Shown here in pieces: positions 33,582 to 44,254 of a stretch of 64,000 nt of DNA. The notes under the pieces are model-generated. The model saw only the letters and a list, made by a program, of their open reading frames with translations. It had not been told where the DNA came from and did no database searches. Position 1 is the first letter of the stretch, and every line of letters begins with the position of its first letter. The DNA lies in the NCBI GenBank assembly GCA_029964075.1, contig CM057146.1, positions 13,535,501 to 13,599,500 on the forward strand. Direction: 5' to 3'. The stretch is from Patiria pectinifera (Eukaryota > Echinodermata > Asteroidea > Valvatida > Asterinidae). The translations under genes and the position numbers were made by a program.

Positions 33582-34044
33582 TTAACTACTATTGTGTAGC
33601 AAGTATGCGCGTGGCAAGTACCGAAGAGCCCATTGTGACAAATGGGTAAACCGCAACGCGTAACTCGAAGGTGTTTACACATGCCTACACATTGGCAAAT
33701 CGTCTTTCTCTATGGTAAAATACAGGACATAGTGAAAAACACATCAAGAAGATCTAACATGAACTTTAACTATACGAAAATCCCAAACAAGTTACGGACA
33801 GGCACTGTTGGACCGCATGTAAATCGACGCGACCACGCTGCGTGCGTACCGGGAACAAGCTCGTATGGGAACAAGCTGATAGCCTTGGTCAAGGCTAGCC
33901 TATGTATAAATATATTATGTGTGATCATTGACAGTCAGGTGACGGATCATCGTGCCACGACTGGCAATAGAAAAATAACTAGAGGTTGTAGGAACAACCA
34001 CACGGTGCTGGGCCATGGATTACCGCAAACTTTTTCAACTTTTT

Positions 34045-34960
34045 GACATCTCAACGTGCCGCCAGAGGGCGCTCTCACATTTGATGACATCACCTGTAAA
34101 ATTTTTGTACGGTACTGCCTAGGCAGACACTCACATCGTTGAAAGCAAGTTCGCATCTTCTGGCAATTTCAAATAATAAGGCACTTTCGGTTTCGACCGG
34201 AAGGAAGGGTCACGTGATTTTGCACTTAATACCAAAAATGAAGACCCTGCTTTATTATATCGATTGCCATAAAAAACAAAATCAAATCTGTAGCAGTTGA
34301 TTTTATATTGATTTTCAAAGATTAAATCTAGACATTTTTGATTGCTTGTAATATGATACTTGATGACGTCATTGTGACGTTGTTACCAGAAAGTTCAAGA
34401 GCTATTTTAACTGTGCTATATATAGCCAAATCTTGATTATATCTATCACGGTCGATTTTTTAGCAATTTTTGAAGGTTTAAAGGTCTTTTTTATTGTAAC
34501 TTCCGATCTGATGACGTAATCATTTTTTTTCGCGCATAGGTCTTGTCTGCATTAAGGTCATCATGTACATTAATTTTAAAGCGAATACCGCAAACTTCGC
34601 CACAGACATCAAGTCAAAATGCGTTTTTGCCGTTTTTAAACCTGCCGCTAGAGCTCAACTCTTCATGGCGTCACCCATTATTTTTTTTTAAAGTTCAATC
34701 CAGGCAGACACCAACATCATTGAAAGCAAGTTCAAATCTTTTTCCACTTTCAAATTATTAAGCACTTCCGGTTTCTACCGAGAGGAAGGGTCATGTGATT
34801 TGATGCGCACAGGATGAAAGGAAGAGCATGTATTATCATGTCTATTCTCGTAAAATTCAAGTTCCGGTCTCTTTCACGGTTGATTTTATATTTAATTCCA
34901 AAGATTAAATTTATTATATTTTGAAGTGTCGTCACGTGACCCATGATGACGTCATGATGA
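34045..34960. repeat. Diverged tandem duplication, ~580-bp period
   Basis: Matching blocks recur about 580 bp apart: gccgccagagggcgctc with gccgctagagctcaact, caggcagaca, cat-gttgaaagcaagttc, and cacttycggtttc-accg-gaggaagggtca (34181 and 34759). Both halves also carry a gatgacgtcat-like string. Probably two tandem copies of one repeat element; no frame is conserved. Confidence 0.6.
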
Positions 34961-35335
34961 CATAATTACAAAAAAAATACATCTGCAGTGGGTTGGGCAT
35001 TTGGGTATTGACAAATGAAGTTCATATATGTTTCCATTTTCCCAAACATTTCCGGAGAAGAATCTGTCTTGAATAAAAAAAAAATGAATATAGAATTCAT
35101 AGAATAACAGTAGGTTTTGGGCTGAAGCCCAACACCTAATAATAATACCCCTGTGTAGTGTACCGTACAAAGGGCGGCGCGAAGTACATATTTGCACAGT
35201 GCCAAGTTCCATAGAGCTGCGGTTTCACAATGCACGTGGGGGAATTCCGTCAAAACACTTGTAAACTCCGTTGATTACAAAAGGCCAAAGAAATGCTGTG
35301 TTGTGTTTCCCTCATAAAAAAAAATGTGTATATAT

Positions 35336-35400
35336 ATACAGTTTGTCCAGAAGAGAGATATGCCAAAGTTTGTTTAACTCATATTCTTAATTTATTGCAT
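35336..35400 (+). repeat. Inverted half-copy of the hammerhead element
   Basis: cagtttgtccagaagagaga and the following stem I strand down to ttattgcatg repeat the 3' half of the ribozyme in the opposite orientation. It lacks the CTGATGA and GAAA boxes. With the (TA)n run at 35407-35437 as loop, it forms a long inverted repeat with the full copy. Confidence 0.8.
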
Positions 35401-35436
35401 GTTTGTGTATATATATATATATATATATAAATATAT

Positions 35437-35563
35437 ATGCAATAAATTCAGAATATGAGTTAAACAAACTTTGGCATATCTCTCTTCTGGACAGACTGTT
35501 TCGTACCATAAGGCACTCATCAGCAGCAAAGTTTGTTTAACTCATATTCTGAATTTATTGCAT
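35437..35563 (-). ncRNA. Hammerhead ribozyme, type I, complete core
   Basis: On the minus strand, CTGATGA (35523-35517) is followed by stem II GTGCC-TTAT-GGTAC, then GAAA (35502-35499), a three-pair stem III (ACA-GTC-TGT) and the cleavage triplet GTC (35492-35490). All invariant core bases are present, with G-C closing stem II. Stem I starts with CTG/CAG, has a 13-base bulge on the 3' side, then continues as about 37 perfect pairs between 35563-35527 and 35473-35437. The tiny stem III resembles the hammerheads of animal retrozymes, Penelope-like elements and newt satellite RNA, which often act as dimers. A half copy (3' strand only) lies inverted at 35336-35400, with a (TA)n run between. The fold is seen directly; activity is inferred. 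Confidence 0.88.
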
Positions 35564-35639
35564 GTTATAGCTCTACAGAGATGTATCGAGCACTGTGAAT
35601 TGTGATAGAAGATGATTTCATTGGATATATAAATATATA

Positions 35640-35935
35640 TATATGTATACATGTATAGTGGGGGTAAGTATAGTTTATGTATAAATAAGCCTACCCTTTC
35701 TTCTTTTCCATTCGGTTGTACCACTGGCAGTTCCCCTCTATCAACGCGTACCGTCAACTCTTATTGTGCACATGCACATGCACTAACTTGAATACAAAGC
35801 ACAGTACATGAACATACATGTACATGTACATGCCCTTGAATACAATGTACAGTGCATGCACATGTATACGATGCATGCAGTTCATCACACCATATGCCCC
35901 AAGCCTCGGCCTCAGTTACACATACAAAATACAGT
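35640..35935. repeat. Dispersed repeat with tgtaca-rich stretch
   Basis: cctaccctttcttcttttcc, ccattcggttgtaccact and, further on, acaatgtaca-tgcatg and ccatatgcccca match 59440-59640 in the same order. A string of tgtacatgtacatg lies in this copy near 35818. Unknown family. Confidence 0.55.
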
Positions 35936-36577
35936 ACAATCAAACTACACTACCATTTAGGTATGTACAAGAAAATGCAAAATGATGGCATTAAAAAGAA
36001 ACAGTAACGGTGAGGTTGAAGTTTGTTTAATTTTTTCAAGTGAAAAAAAAGACCGGAGATTTCAAGATTTTTGCGTGGGTCGGTTGAGGGTAACACAATT
36101 TTTTTTTTTTTTTGCCTGATATAAAACTATGCAGTTTTCGTATTTGGGTCGTACAATGCATGTCTACTCGGAAGAATTGAGACCTGTTAACTGATGGCAC
36201 GTATATGTAAGTGTTCTTTTCAGGTTCCGGTTCTAGATTTTTGGGTTTAATACCAGGAGTGGATCATGAAACGGGGGAGGGGGTGATAATGAAGAAAGGG
36301 GAGGGGGGTTGCTTTGAGTGTGAGAGTGCCAAAGCACGTCGTACTACGTACGAGTCCGGAGGCTTGCCCCCGGAAAATGTTTACATTTGTATGCTTTATC
36401 CTGCATTCTAAGGCAATTTGAAAATAAATTTGAAAATACAGATTATCAGTGCTATCGTCATAGGCTTATATACCCCGTGTACCAGACCAGATGCATGAAA
36501 AGACTTTCGGCGAAAAACCATTCTGAATCAATAGAACCACGTGTGCTCGGGGACCAGCTTTGCTAGGCTTGCCTATA
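35936..36577. other. No gene seen
   Basis: Holds a 15-T run (36101-36115) and a G-rich patch (36270-36310). A 66-codon frame at 36211-36411 has no recognised features. Confidence 0.4.
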
Positions 36578-37085
36578 CAGGGTGAGTAAAAAAAAAAACG
36601 AAACCCAAGTGTCGGGGCCATTGTTGTAGTGAAGTTCTGCATGTAGCACTTTCAAAATCTAGGACATGCAAGCCCAATTCATAAGCTTTCTTTTAGTACA
36701 AATATCATTCAAATCACGCATGTACTTTTCAAGTTACGAAATTTTAAACACAATAACCGTTTTAAAGTTTTGTTCTCAGATCACAGAAAAGCTGTGCGTT
36801 CTTTTAGCAAAATGAAAACAATTCACACACATAATTATTATTTGATTTGTTTTTGTTTTGCTAAAAGAGCACCTACCTTTTTGTGATCCGTGGACAGAAC
36901 TTTAAAATGGTGGTTGTGTTTAAAATTCCGTAACTTAAAAGTACATGAGTGATTTGAATTATTCTTGTACTAAAAGAAAGCTTATGAATTCGGCTTTCAT
37001 ATCCCAGATTTTGAAAGTGCTACATGTATAACTTCCCTAAAACAATGGTCCCGACATTTGGGTTTCATTTTTTTGACTCACCCTG
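36578..37085. mobile_element. Foldback MITE, mariner/Tc1-like ends, copy 2
   Basis: Starts CAGGGTGAGTAAAAAAA, ends TGACTCACCCTG, with TA on both sides (36576-36577 and 37086-37087). The two arms are complementary almost throughout: about 245 bp each side of a short AT-rich loop near 36830-36850. No coding frame. It belongs to a different subfamily from copies 1 and 3, which share more internal sequence with each other. Confidence 0.85.
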
Positions 37086-37087
37086 TA

Positions 37088-38616
37088 CACAGTTTCAAAT
37101 GTGGAAATGTCAAACTGTGGTTTAAACGCAACTTGTGTAACCCGGATTTCAAGTACATCTTTTTGATATTTCTGGTCGTGTGGTGATTGTGTGGGTTTTT
37201 TTGTCTGTGTATGTGTGCATTAGCATGGATCATGGCCATTGCCACATAAATTATGCAAACACCTCTTGCGACCCTCTCCCGATTAATCTATTTGGAACAC
37301 CAGTTCAAAAGGAAATTTGGGCTACGTCATGTGCAGACCCATCAAATTTCACTTACATGTAACCAGGATTTCTGGAAAATGTTTTTGTTTTTTTTGTTTT
37401 TTTAGTTTAGGAAGAAGTAAAACATTCATCATCAATGTTAGCTTAGTTGTGGTTAACGAATGGTGGAGCCCTCCTTGTTTTTACTGCCAAATCAAAATAT
37501 TGTTTTGCTACTAGATATTTAGTTTATTCAAACGTATTCACGTCTAGTTCCCACCCAGACCACGATACGCATGTGACCTGTTTTGTTGTGTGTTTTGTCT
37601 TTTACAAAATTCTGTAGATTTCATCTTTTGCCTCACCAAATCACTACAAGGGGTGATTTCTTTTCTTTGTTTTGTTAACATCGGAATTTGTTCACCCGTA
37701 TCGAGAGATGCAGCAGCTTATGTTGGAGAGAACATCGGTGATGGTAAAGACAATTTATAATGTCAGTTAGAAATAAAAAAGATTAGATTTTACAGATGTA
37801 TCTTACAAATGCGTTGTGTGATTAAACTGTGGCTCCACATGTTTTGTAAGCACTGACATAGTGCTTTATAGCATTTTTTATGACAGAAAAAAATCAACTG
37901 CGATGAGGGCCAGTTACAATAATTGCACGACTTTTAGAGTAGGCATCTGGGGTTTTTTTCCCCTAAGAAATCATTTCCCACCAAGCAACCTTTTATACTA
38001 AAAATGTTGGTGTGTTTTTAAGTTGTATTAAGGATGTTTGTTTTTTTTCGTAAGAAGCCGTGCCCTTTGCAATTATGGGAAACATACTGTCTGACAAGTT
38101 GGTAGCAATATTATTTCAAAAGATAACCACGTTTGCTTGTGCACATCATATTTTGTATGTTTATTTTTTTACTTCATCAGTGCAAGGTTCAATGGCACGG
38201 TCTTTCGTAATAATCGTATACAGGGTCACTCTGTTGTGCTGCAACATTTCTAAGAATTGTTGTTCTCAATTGAAAACCTTTCTAAGTTTTTGTCAGTGAA
38301 GTCAGAGTCAGACACTCTACGACACGGTGGACATCAAGGGCACAAAGGGAGAGATTTGCATTGTGAATTTTTTTTCTGATTTCTTTGTTCGAGTAGTAGT
38401 TTCTTTAAAGAAAAATTGAATAATCGAATATTGGAATCAAGTTACAGTATTCTTGTAACTATATTAATGACTCGTAATTGTGCTCTGATTGGTTAATTTC
38501 TTCTGATAGCACATTGATAAGGTCACTTCAATAAATTATTACTCCGACACAATAAACAAGTTTTGTCAAGTCCAGTTGGTTTGAACATGGATTGTTTTTT
38601 CGACTGTTTGTTGCAG
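37088..38616. other. Upstream of receptor gene; no first exon identified
   Basis: The receptor needs a 5' exon with a signal peptide or start and a phase-1 donor, but none was convincing here. A frame near 37180 is hydrophobic but begins with GTG and has a stop before any ATG. The first exon probably lies further upstream. Confidence 0.4.
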
Positions 38617-41600
38617 AGGCGAAAAACAAGATCTGTAGAGACTATTTCGGATCATCGGAATACATTTGGGTCCCTGAGTTAAACAAGTGCGAGCCATGCA
38701 GCTTTGCGTGTGCCAGATCGACAGAGGCGTATTGCAAGGCATGCCCTGCAGGTCAGTGTAAGATCCTAGCTCGGCATTATTTGCTTGCCTCCATCAACTA
38801 AAACGATTGACCAATAATTTGTTCCAGTTCCTGTATAAAAGTATTGCAATGCAGAAACATCGTTCCCTTTGTTTTTCTGATAACATTTCAATATGAATAG
38901 TTTTGGGAAGTAACTTTTTTTGCATGTTTTATTTGTATAGAATGGAGGATGTGTTTTGTAGCTGTTTTAGATAAGAATATCGCAGAGCTTTTTTGGCCCG
39001 AGGCTCTCTGTCCCAGCCCGTACCATGCATGGTTCTAGCGCAACGAACAAAAGATTATACCCGCCGCGCCTACGCACTGTCCCGCTGAAGAAAAAAAATC
39101 GGAAATATCCTCATTGCGAAATAATTGCCAGGGAGAACCCCGAATAATACATATGGGTCGATATCCCAGAGTAAATATGCCTTTTATCGAATCATTGCGT
39201 GTTTCATTATGTGTGATTTTTCTTTGTGACGAGTTTACTCACTAACCCACAGTGAAAATTGCTATTTGAGTTCAAAGATTATTTGTATTGCCTGTTTAAT
39301 TATAATATGACGGGTGATTAATTGGTAATTGCCGGCAGCTTCCAGGTTTGTTTAGAGGCGAAAGCGGGGTATTTTAAAGGAATGTCTGGTGAGATTTTCA
39401 AATCTTGGATTTTTTTTCCAAGGGAGTTGGAGGAGGATGATTATCTTAAATTCGAGGAAGGGGATTCGGCCCCGACCCATTGAAAATTAGAGTCAAGACA
39501 CAGAATGCGAAGGCATTAAACAAGGGCATAGATTTCAAATACCGCATATGGAATATATGCATGGACAATTTGGGACGAAAGGGTGACCCGAAAAAAAAGC
39601 ATGGTGGATCCGCCCATTTTGTTCTCTGATATCTGAACATTTGACTTTCTGAACGAAATATCTTTGGTCAGGCGAAACGGTTTATTATTCAAGTTTGGTA
39701 ATAAAAACCTGTACTTTTCACCCTTCATTTATTTTCCGAGACATGCTGTTATGGGGGCATTAGGCAATGGTGAATTAATGGAATTGTTGGGCTGGTTAAC
39801 CACCATCCTTCGTCTGACCAAAGACATTTCGTTCCGATATTATGCTTGAGACAATTATACTGGGGAGAAAATCCCAATGTTCCATAAGATTCCTGAAATA
39901 ACGTTCATCATTGAATTTCTATTTACTGCTTCAGGTCTTTGGTTCCTCTTATTGTGTTGACTTCAACACCCTCCGCCAACCCCCTTTTAAAATCCCGGAT
40001 CCGCCATTCACACAGTGTATATTTTATACAGCGCAAAAACTTTATCTATCACAAAATTTGCCCCAATAGTCCAATTATAATAAAGGTTCAATAATTAGGA
40101 CACATTGCGTTCCTTCATTTTATTCGTAAAAACCACTACATTTCATTTCGCAATATAACTATTGCGTTCTTTTGCAAGAAAAGTTTCCCCCTTTTTAAAC
40201 CTGGCACGAACGGGCTTCTGTACAAAGTTGAACCTAGACGATTGAAGTACGACGTTTTGATAGTTGAAGTACGTCGTTTTGAATGTTGTACCACGACGTT
40301 TGAAAAGTTGAAGCACGACGTTAGAAAGTTGAACCACAGCGTTTGCTTGTCCGTTTTAGAACACCATATTGTTGTGATCTCGTGATACAGACTTTTAGCA
40401 AATTGTAAAGGACCTTATTCACGAGGAAGCCATTTTTGGTCGTGTTCCCTGAATGTACTTTGTAAATTGTGAACTGTTGAATGGGTATGTACCAGACTAT
40501 TTATGCATTCTTGCCTCACTTTCAATTATTCTAAAATGTGGCTTAAAACATTAGGGTATGTTTAATCACAAATCAGAGCAGACTGGTATTAATTTGTTGT
40601 AATCAACTGTATGACATTGCTTTCATTTCTAAGTTCCAAAAAAGAAACCTTCCCTCGCTTTCAATTAAATGTGTCCGATTCGTGGATAAATCCCATACTG
40701 CAACTTTATTTTATGGTGTTGACGTTTACCGTACAAAACAGGAAATTAATTAACATGAACAGAAAGTCGTAATACATGGTATAATACTGGTGACAGCTTT
40801 ATGTTCCGAAACCCCTATGTTCCGGCAACCTGCACATAGGATTGTGTTACTCCCGGTGAGGGTTAGGGTGGCATGGGTGGCTTGTGCGTAAACCGCTCGC
40901 CTCTCACCAAGGTTACCACGGTTCGAATCCTGGCCGCGGATCGCATGTGAGTAGAGTTGTGTGTTGGTTCTCTCCTGTGCCACGAGGGTTTTTCTCCGGG
41001 CCCTCCGGTTTTCCTCTCTCCGGAGAAATCAAACACTTTCGATCTCAGGCTGTGCTCCGTAGTCATGGGTTGATGTGGCCGGCAGCCATAGGCGCCTTTA
41101 CGTGCCAGCGGCCCAACCACGTTGTAGCCGCGACCTTCGCAATTCAGCATACCAGCTGCGAGTAAGGATGATTAGCCTCCCAAATTATTATTATTATTAT
41201 ATTACTAACAGCTATAATAGGGCGACAGATTTTGCTAACTCCGTCCACAATAGGGCGACACACCTTATTAAGGCGACACATAACTGTCGCCCTTTTGTGA
41301 AAACGACCCTTAGGACAAGGAATTTTGCTGTCGCAAACCATCTAGATCGGTTCCTCATGGTCCAATTAGTAAAAATACTAAATTTCGTGGAAAAAAGATA
41401 AGGTAAACTTGGGTTAGGTGACAGTTTAGGTTTGTGCACAAGTCTATGGGAAAGTCGCCCTATTGCAGCAAAAACAGTTAATATTATTATTATTATTATT
41501 ATATTATATGGTTAGGGTTAGGGATAAGAATATGTGCAGCCGGAACATGGGGGTGTCGGAACATAGGTCGAGTAGTCGGAACATAGGGGTGTCGGAACAT

Positions 41601-42676
41601 ACGGGTTTCGGAACATAGGGTGTAACTATAATACTTACCCCTGCAAATCGCGAACAAATCGATATCTTTTTCCTACTTCTCCAATTTCCCTGATAAATTA
41701 AGGATCCACCACTCCTGCGGAGACGACCTCGTCGGCCCCGCCCACCCAGGCTGCTACGACGGTCCAGACCACCATAGTAGACCCAATTCTCCCTACCGCA
41801 TCTGATCATGTTATCACCGGGGGCTCTGTCGCCGATCCGCCCAACACTTTCGCAAGATCTGACGGTAGTGACGGGAACGGGAATAGAGCGCCGCTCGAAA
41901 ATTGTTCGTGTTAAACATTACAATTTATATTACTCAAATTAAAACGATTTTCCCCAAAAAATGTCTAATTAGGTAGCGAGCAGGGAAACATGATCTTAGT
42001 ACCCCGAACAACCTTCAATGTGAAAAGTGGTGATATCCAGTGTTTCAGTGTTTGCAAGGCTATAACAAAAGTTTTGAAACCCTAAATACAAATGAGTATA
42101 AAAATCAAAACATCGAATCCTGTTGGTCTTTTTTTTTCTTTTTTGCTCAGTGTTCTTTAATTAATGCTATACTCTTCGCAGGGAAACTTGCCGTGATCAT
42201 TCTGTCATCTATTTTGTGCACCATTATCGTGGTTCTCATCGTATTTGCGTGGAAGAGGAACAAGAATGAGCAAGGTATGATGTGTGACACGAACCATTCC
42301 TGTTTATATGTGTGTTGTTAATTTTTATTCCGTCAAAAATTCAAAACGAGTTCTTAAGACATTGTTGAGTCGGGTTCAATTTATTATGCTTGAGTAAATG
42401 GTTACTAGTATGAAATGATTGTTGTGTTGCAAAGAAAGATACGATACACGCCTCGACACAGGCCCTATTAGTTACTCTTTTACTGTTTATTTTGTTCCGT
42501 TTTATCGGAAAGTGGTTCGAGAGCGGGAGAACGTGGAGACCATCCCGGAGGAGATGATGCCATTGCCGGTCCAAGACAGCCAGCCTAGGCCTTCCTTTCA
42601 TCCGATGTCTGCAGACCTCAATGGCGCCACAGACGACCCACTCCCTGGTGGTACTTTCACCGAGTCGACAGTCTAA
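38617..42676 (+). CDS. Fn14-like TNF receptor (TNFRSF12A type), 5' incomplete
   Basis: Three exons join in phase 1: 38617-38751, 42182-42274 and 42513-42676, giving 129 residues plus the stop at 42674. Exon one encodes a single six-cysteine domain (ICRDYFG, WVPELNKCEPCSFACARS, YCKACPAG). Spacing and the W-x3-L-x-KC-x2-C pattern resemble mammalian Fn14 more than BCMA. Exon two is a membrane helix (LAVIILSSILCTIIVVLIVF then AWKRNK), giving the N-outside topology of the family. Exon three is a tail of about 55 residues with ETIPEEMM, near Fn14's TRAF site TPIEE, and PVQDS, near CD40's PVQET. Exon order (cysteine domain, helix, tail) matches Fn14; the signal-peptide exon is missing from what I could find. 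By family, it should bind a TWEAK-like ligand and recruit TRAF proteins; that is inference. An extra exon in the 3.4-kb intron cannot be excluded. Confidence 0.72.
39640..39840. repeat. Short inverted repeat in receptor intron
   Basis: gaacgaaatatctttggtca (39652) and gaccaaagacatttcgttcc (39815) face each other about 140 bp apart. Possibly the ends of a small element. Confidence 0.4.
40227..40343. repeat. Minisatellite, ~22-bp unit, 5-6 copies
   Basis: Variants of gttgaagtacgacgttttga follow one another, each with the core acgacgtt. It lies in the receptor intron. Confidence 0.75.
40801..41608. repeat. Inverted pair of cggaacatag repeats around the SINE
   Basis: 40801-40846 (tatgttccgaaacccctatg, then ttccggc, ctgcacatag) and 41531-41608 (tatgtgcagccggaacatgg, then several gtcggaacatag units) are inverted relatives. 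The SINE and a second small element (41212-41470) lie between. The second element has ends ataatagggcgac and gtcgccctattg and sits between two (att)n runs. Confidence 0.55.
40861..41205 (+). mobile_element. tRNA-derived SINE
   Basis: A tRNA-like head has an A-box-like ggcttgtgcgtaaaccgc and a B box ggttcgaatcctgg. The body contains gggtttttctccgggccctc and ccggttttcctctctccgg, a stretch of the type seen in animal SINEs. The end is an (att)n tail. It lies in the receptor intron, so the overlapping frames (40863-41165) are not genes. Confidence 0.72.
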
Positions 42677-44254
42677 TACCATTCAATGGTAGATATTTTT
42701 TTACGCAACTATATAGGGACCACAATAGGGAATCATAACAGAGGACACCGTAACGACGTCACTACCATCCTCACATAACCGAGAATTAGTCACATGTATA
42801 ATAGTGTATGGGACTATGAAAGTAATGATCTTGATTTCACACCATGTATTAAAGTTAAAACTAACAAGTATTTTTTTCCAAAAAAAAAAAAAATTAACTT
42901 AATTAAAAAAAACGTCACTTGGACTATTGTCGGTGTGGATTTTATTTTTCGGGAATACAGTTCCGAGAACCTGTCTCGCAATTCTTATGGCAAAGTAAAC
43001 AGAATCCCTTGATATATAGTTGTGTAAAAAAAAAAAAAAGAGCATGCGGGAGGGGCGGATCAATGAAATAGAAAATTAAGCAGGTGAAAAACTGGTTTCA
43101 TCCTGTGGTAACTATTGCTTCATTGCTGAAATGAATATTGCGAAACTTGCTGTTGAATCTCCCTCGGCCTTGAGCTGAGGGGAGGTACAAAACCTTGTTG
43201 ACAGTGTACAGATTTATATATATAATTCGAAACTGCACGTGTAGATGAAATCTGGTAGATGAACTTTTGAATTGTTTTTGTTTGATAAAAATTATCTATA
43301 TTGTAATTGGCAACATTTGTGGATTTTAAGGGATGCAGTATGGAATTGGCGTTTGCATGAGGCCTAGTTTGAAGTCAATTTTAATGATACTTACATGGTA
43401 AATTACGCAGGTCGGATGTAATGGCCTACTTTTAAAATTAGCAATTATGTTTGGAAAAAAGACATGAATATCTGTCTTCATGCAGCCAGTTTGAAGTTGC
43501 ACGATTAAACAAAAAGTGTTGTGCTCAGATAAACGTTATGATTCGGGGAAAAAATACATAATGAAGCAGCCGCTGGGAGCTTTAAATAAATATGGAAAAT
43601 AAAATTTGGAATACTGGGGAAAAACACGTTTATTTATGGCGAGACTGATACGGGCAGATATTCATCCCTTTTGTTCTATTCATTGCAAAAAAAAAGAGGA
43701 CAGCGCTTGTACATTGCTTGTAGACATAATGATTTGGTGTCATGTATTTGTTCATGTGCAGTTTCCGCTAGTTAGCGGGTCCATGCAATGAATTTTTCTA
43801 ACAAACACAGTTTGTGCATCTTTCTACTGCTCTTAATTGTATGAAAATTATCTGATATCTCGTTTTGGATAATTTTATTGAAAGGTGCATTTCTTCAAAC
43901 ATTACACATTTCACATGCTGTTGCTATGATGTCATTACAGGAAGACATAAATTCAGTTCGGGAGTTTTCTGTCCAAATTGTGACACAACAACGATCAAAA
44001 ACAAAAATACGAAACCAAAATATCCAAAATTCTCGCGACTTTTTGTGCTGAAATAGCTGTGACATTCAAGTTTCTGCCCGGAATTACATCACAGTTTTGC
44101 TCATGAATACGAATATTCGCATTAGCATAAAATACAAAATGCACCAAAAACCCCTTGAAAATGGCAAAATGAAAATTGAAAATAAGGTTAAATGGGACAC
44201 AAAGGTGCACTTTCAATGATTGCATTAAAAGAATTCATTGCATGGGACCTTTAA
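42677..44254. other. 3' region of receptor gene; no other gene seen
   Basis: Follows the receptor stop codon. Two aataaa strings at 43585 and 43599 are possible poly(A) signals, giving a 3' untranslated region of about 0.9 kb. A-runs near 42882 and 43026 and weak frames at 43606-44225 have no family features. Confidence 0.4.

Noticed and set aside
33642-34046. 134-codon plus-strand frame
   Set aside because: Long for this window, but the peptide has no domain-like pattern, no splice sites in phase and no conserved features I can name.
37180-37362. Hydrophobic frame as the receptor's signal-peptide exon
   Set aside because: Begins with GTG, has a stop before any ATG, and no phase-1 donor at the right place.
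41511-41525. Telomere-like ggttagggttaggg
   Set aside because: Only two copies, inside an intron beside an (att)n run.
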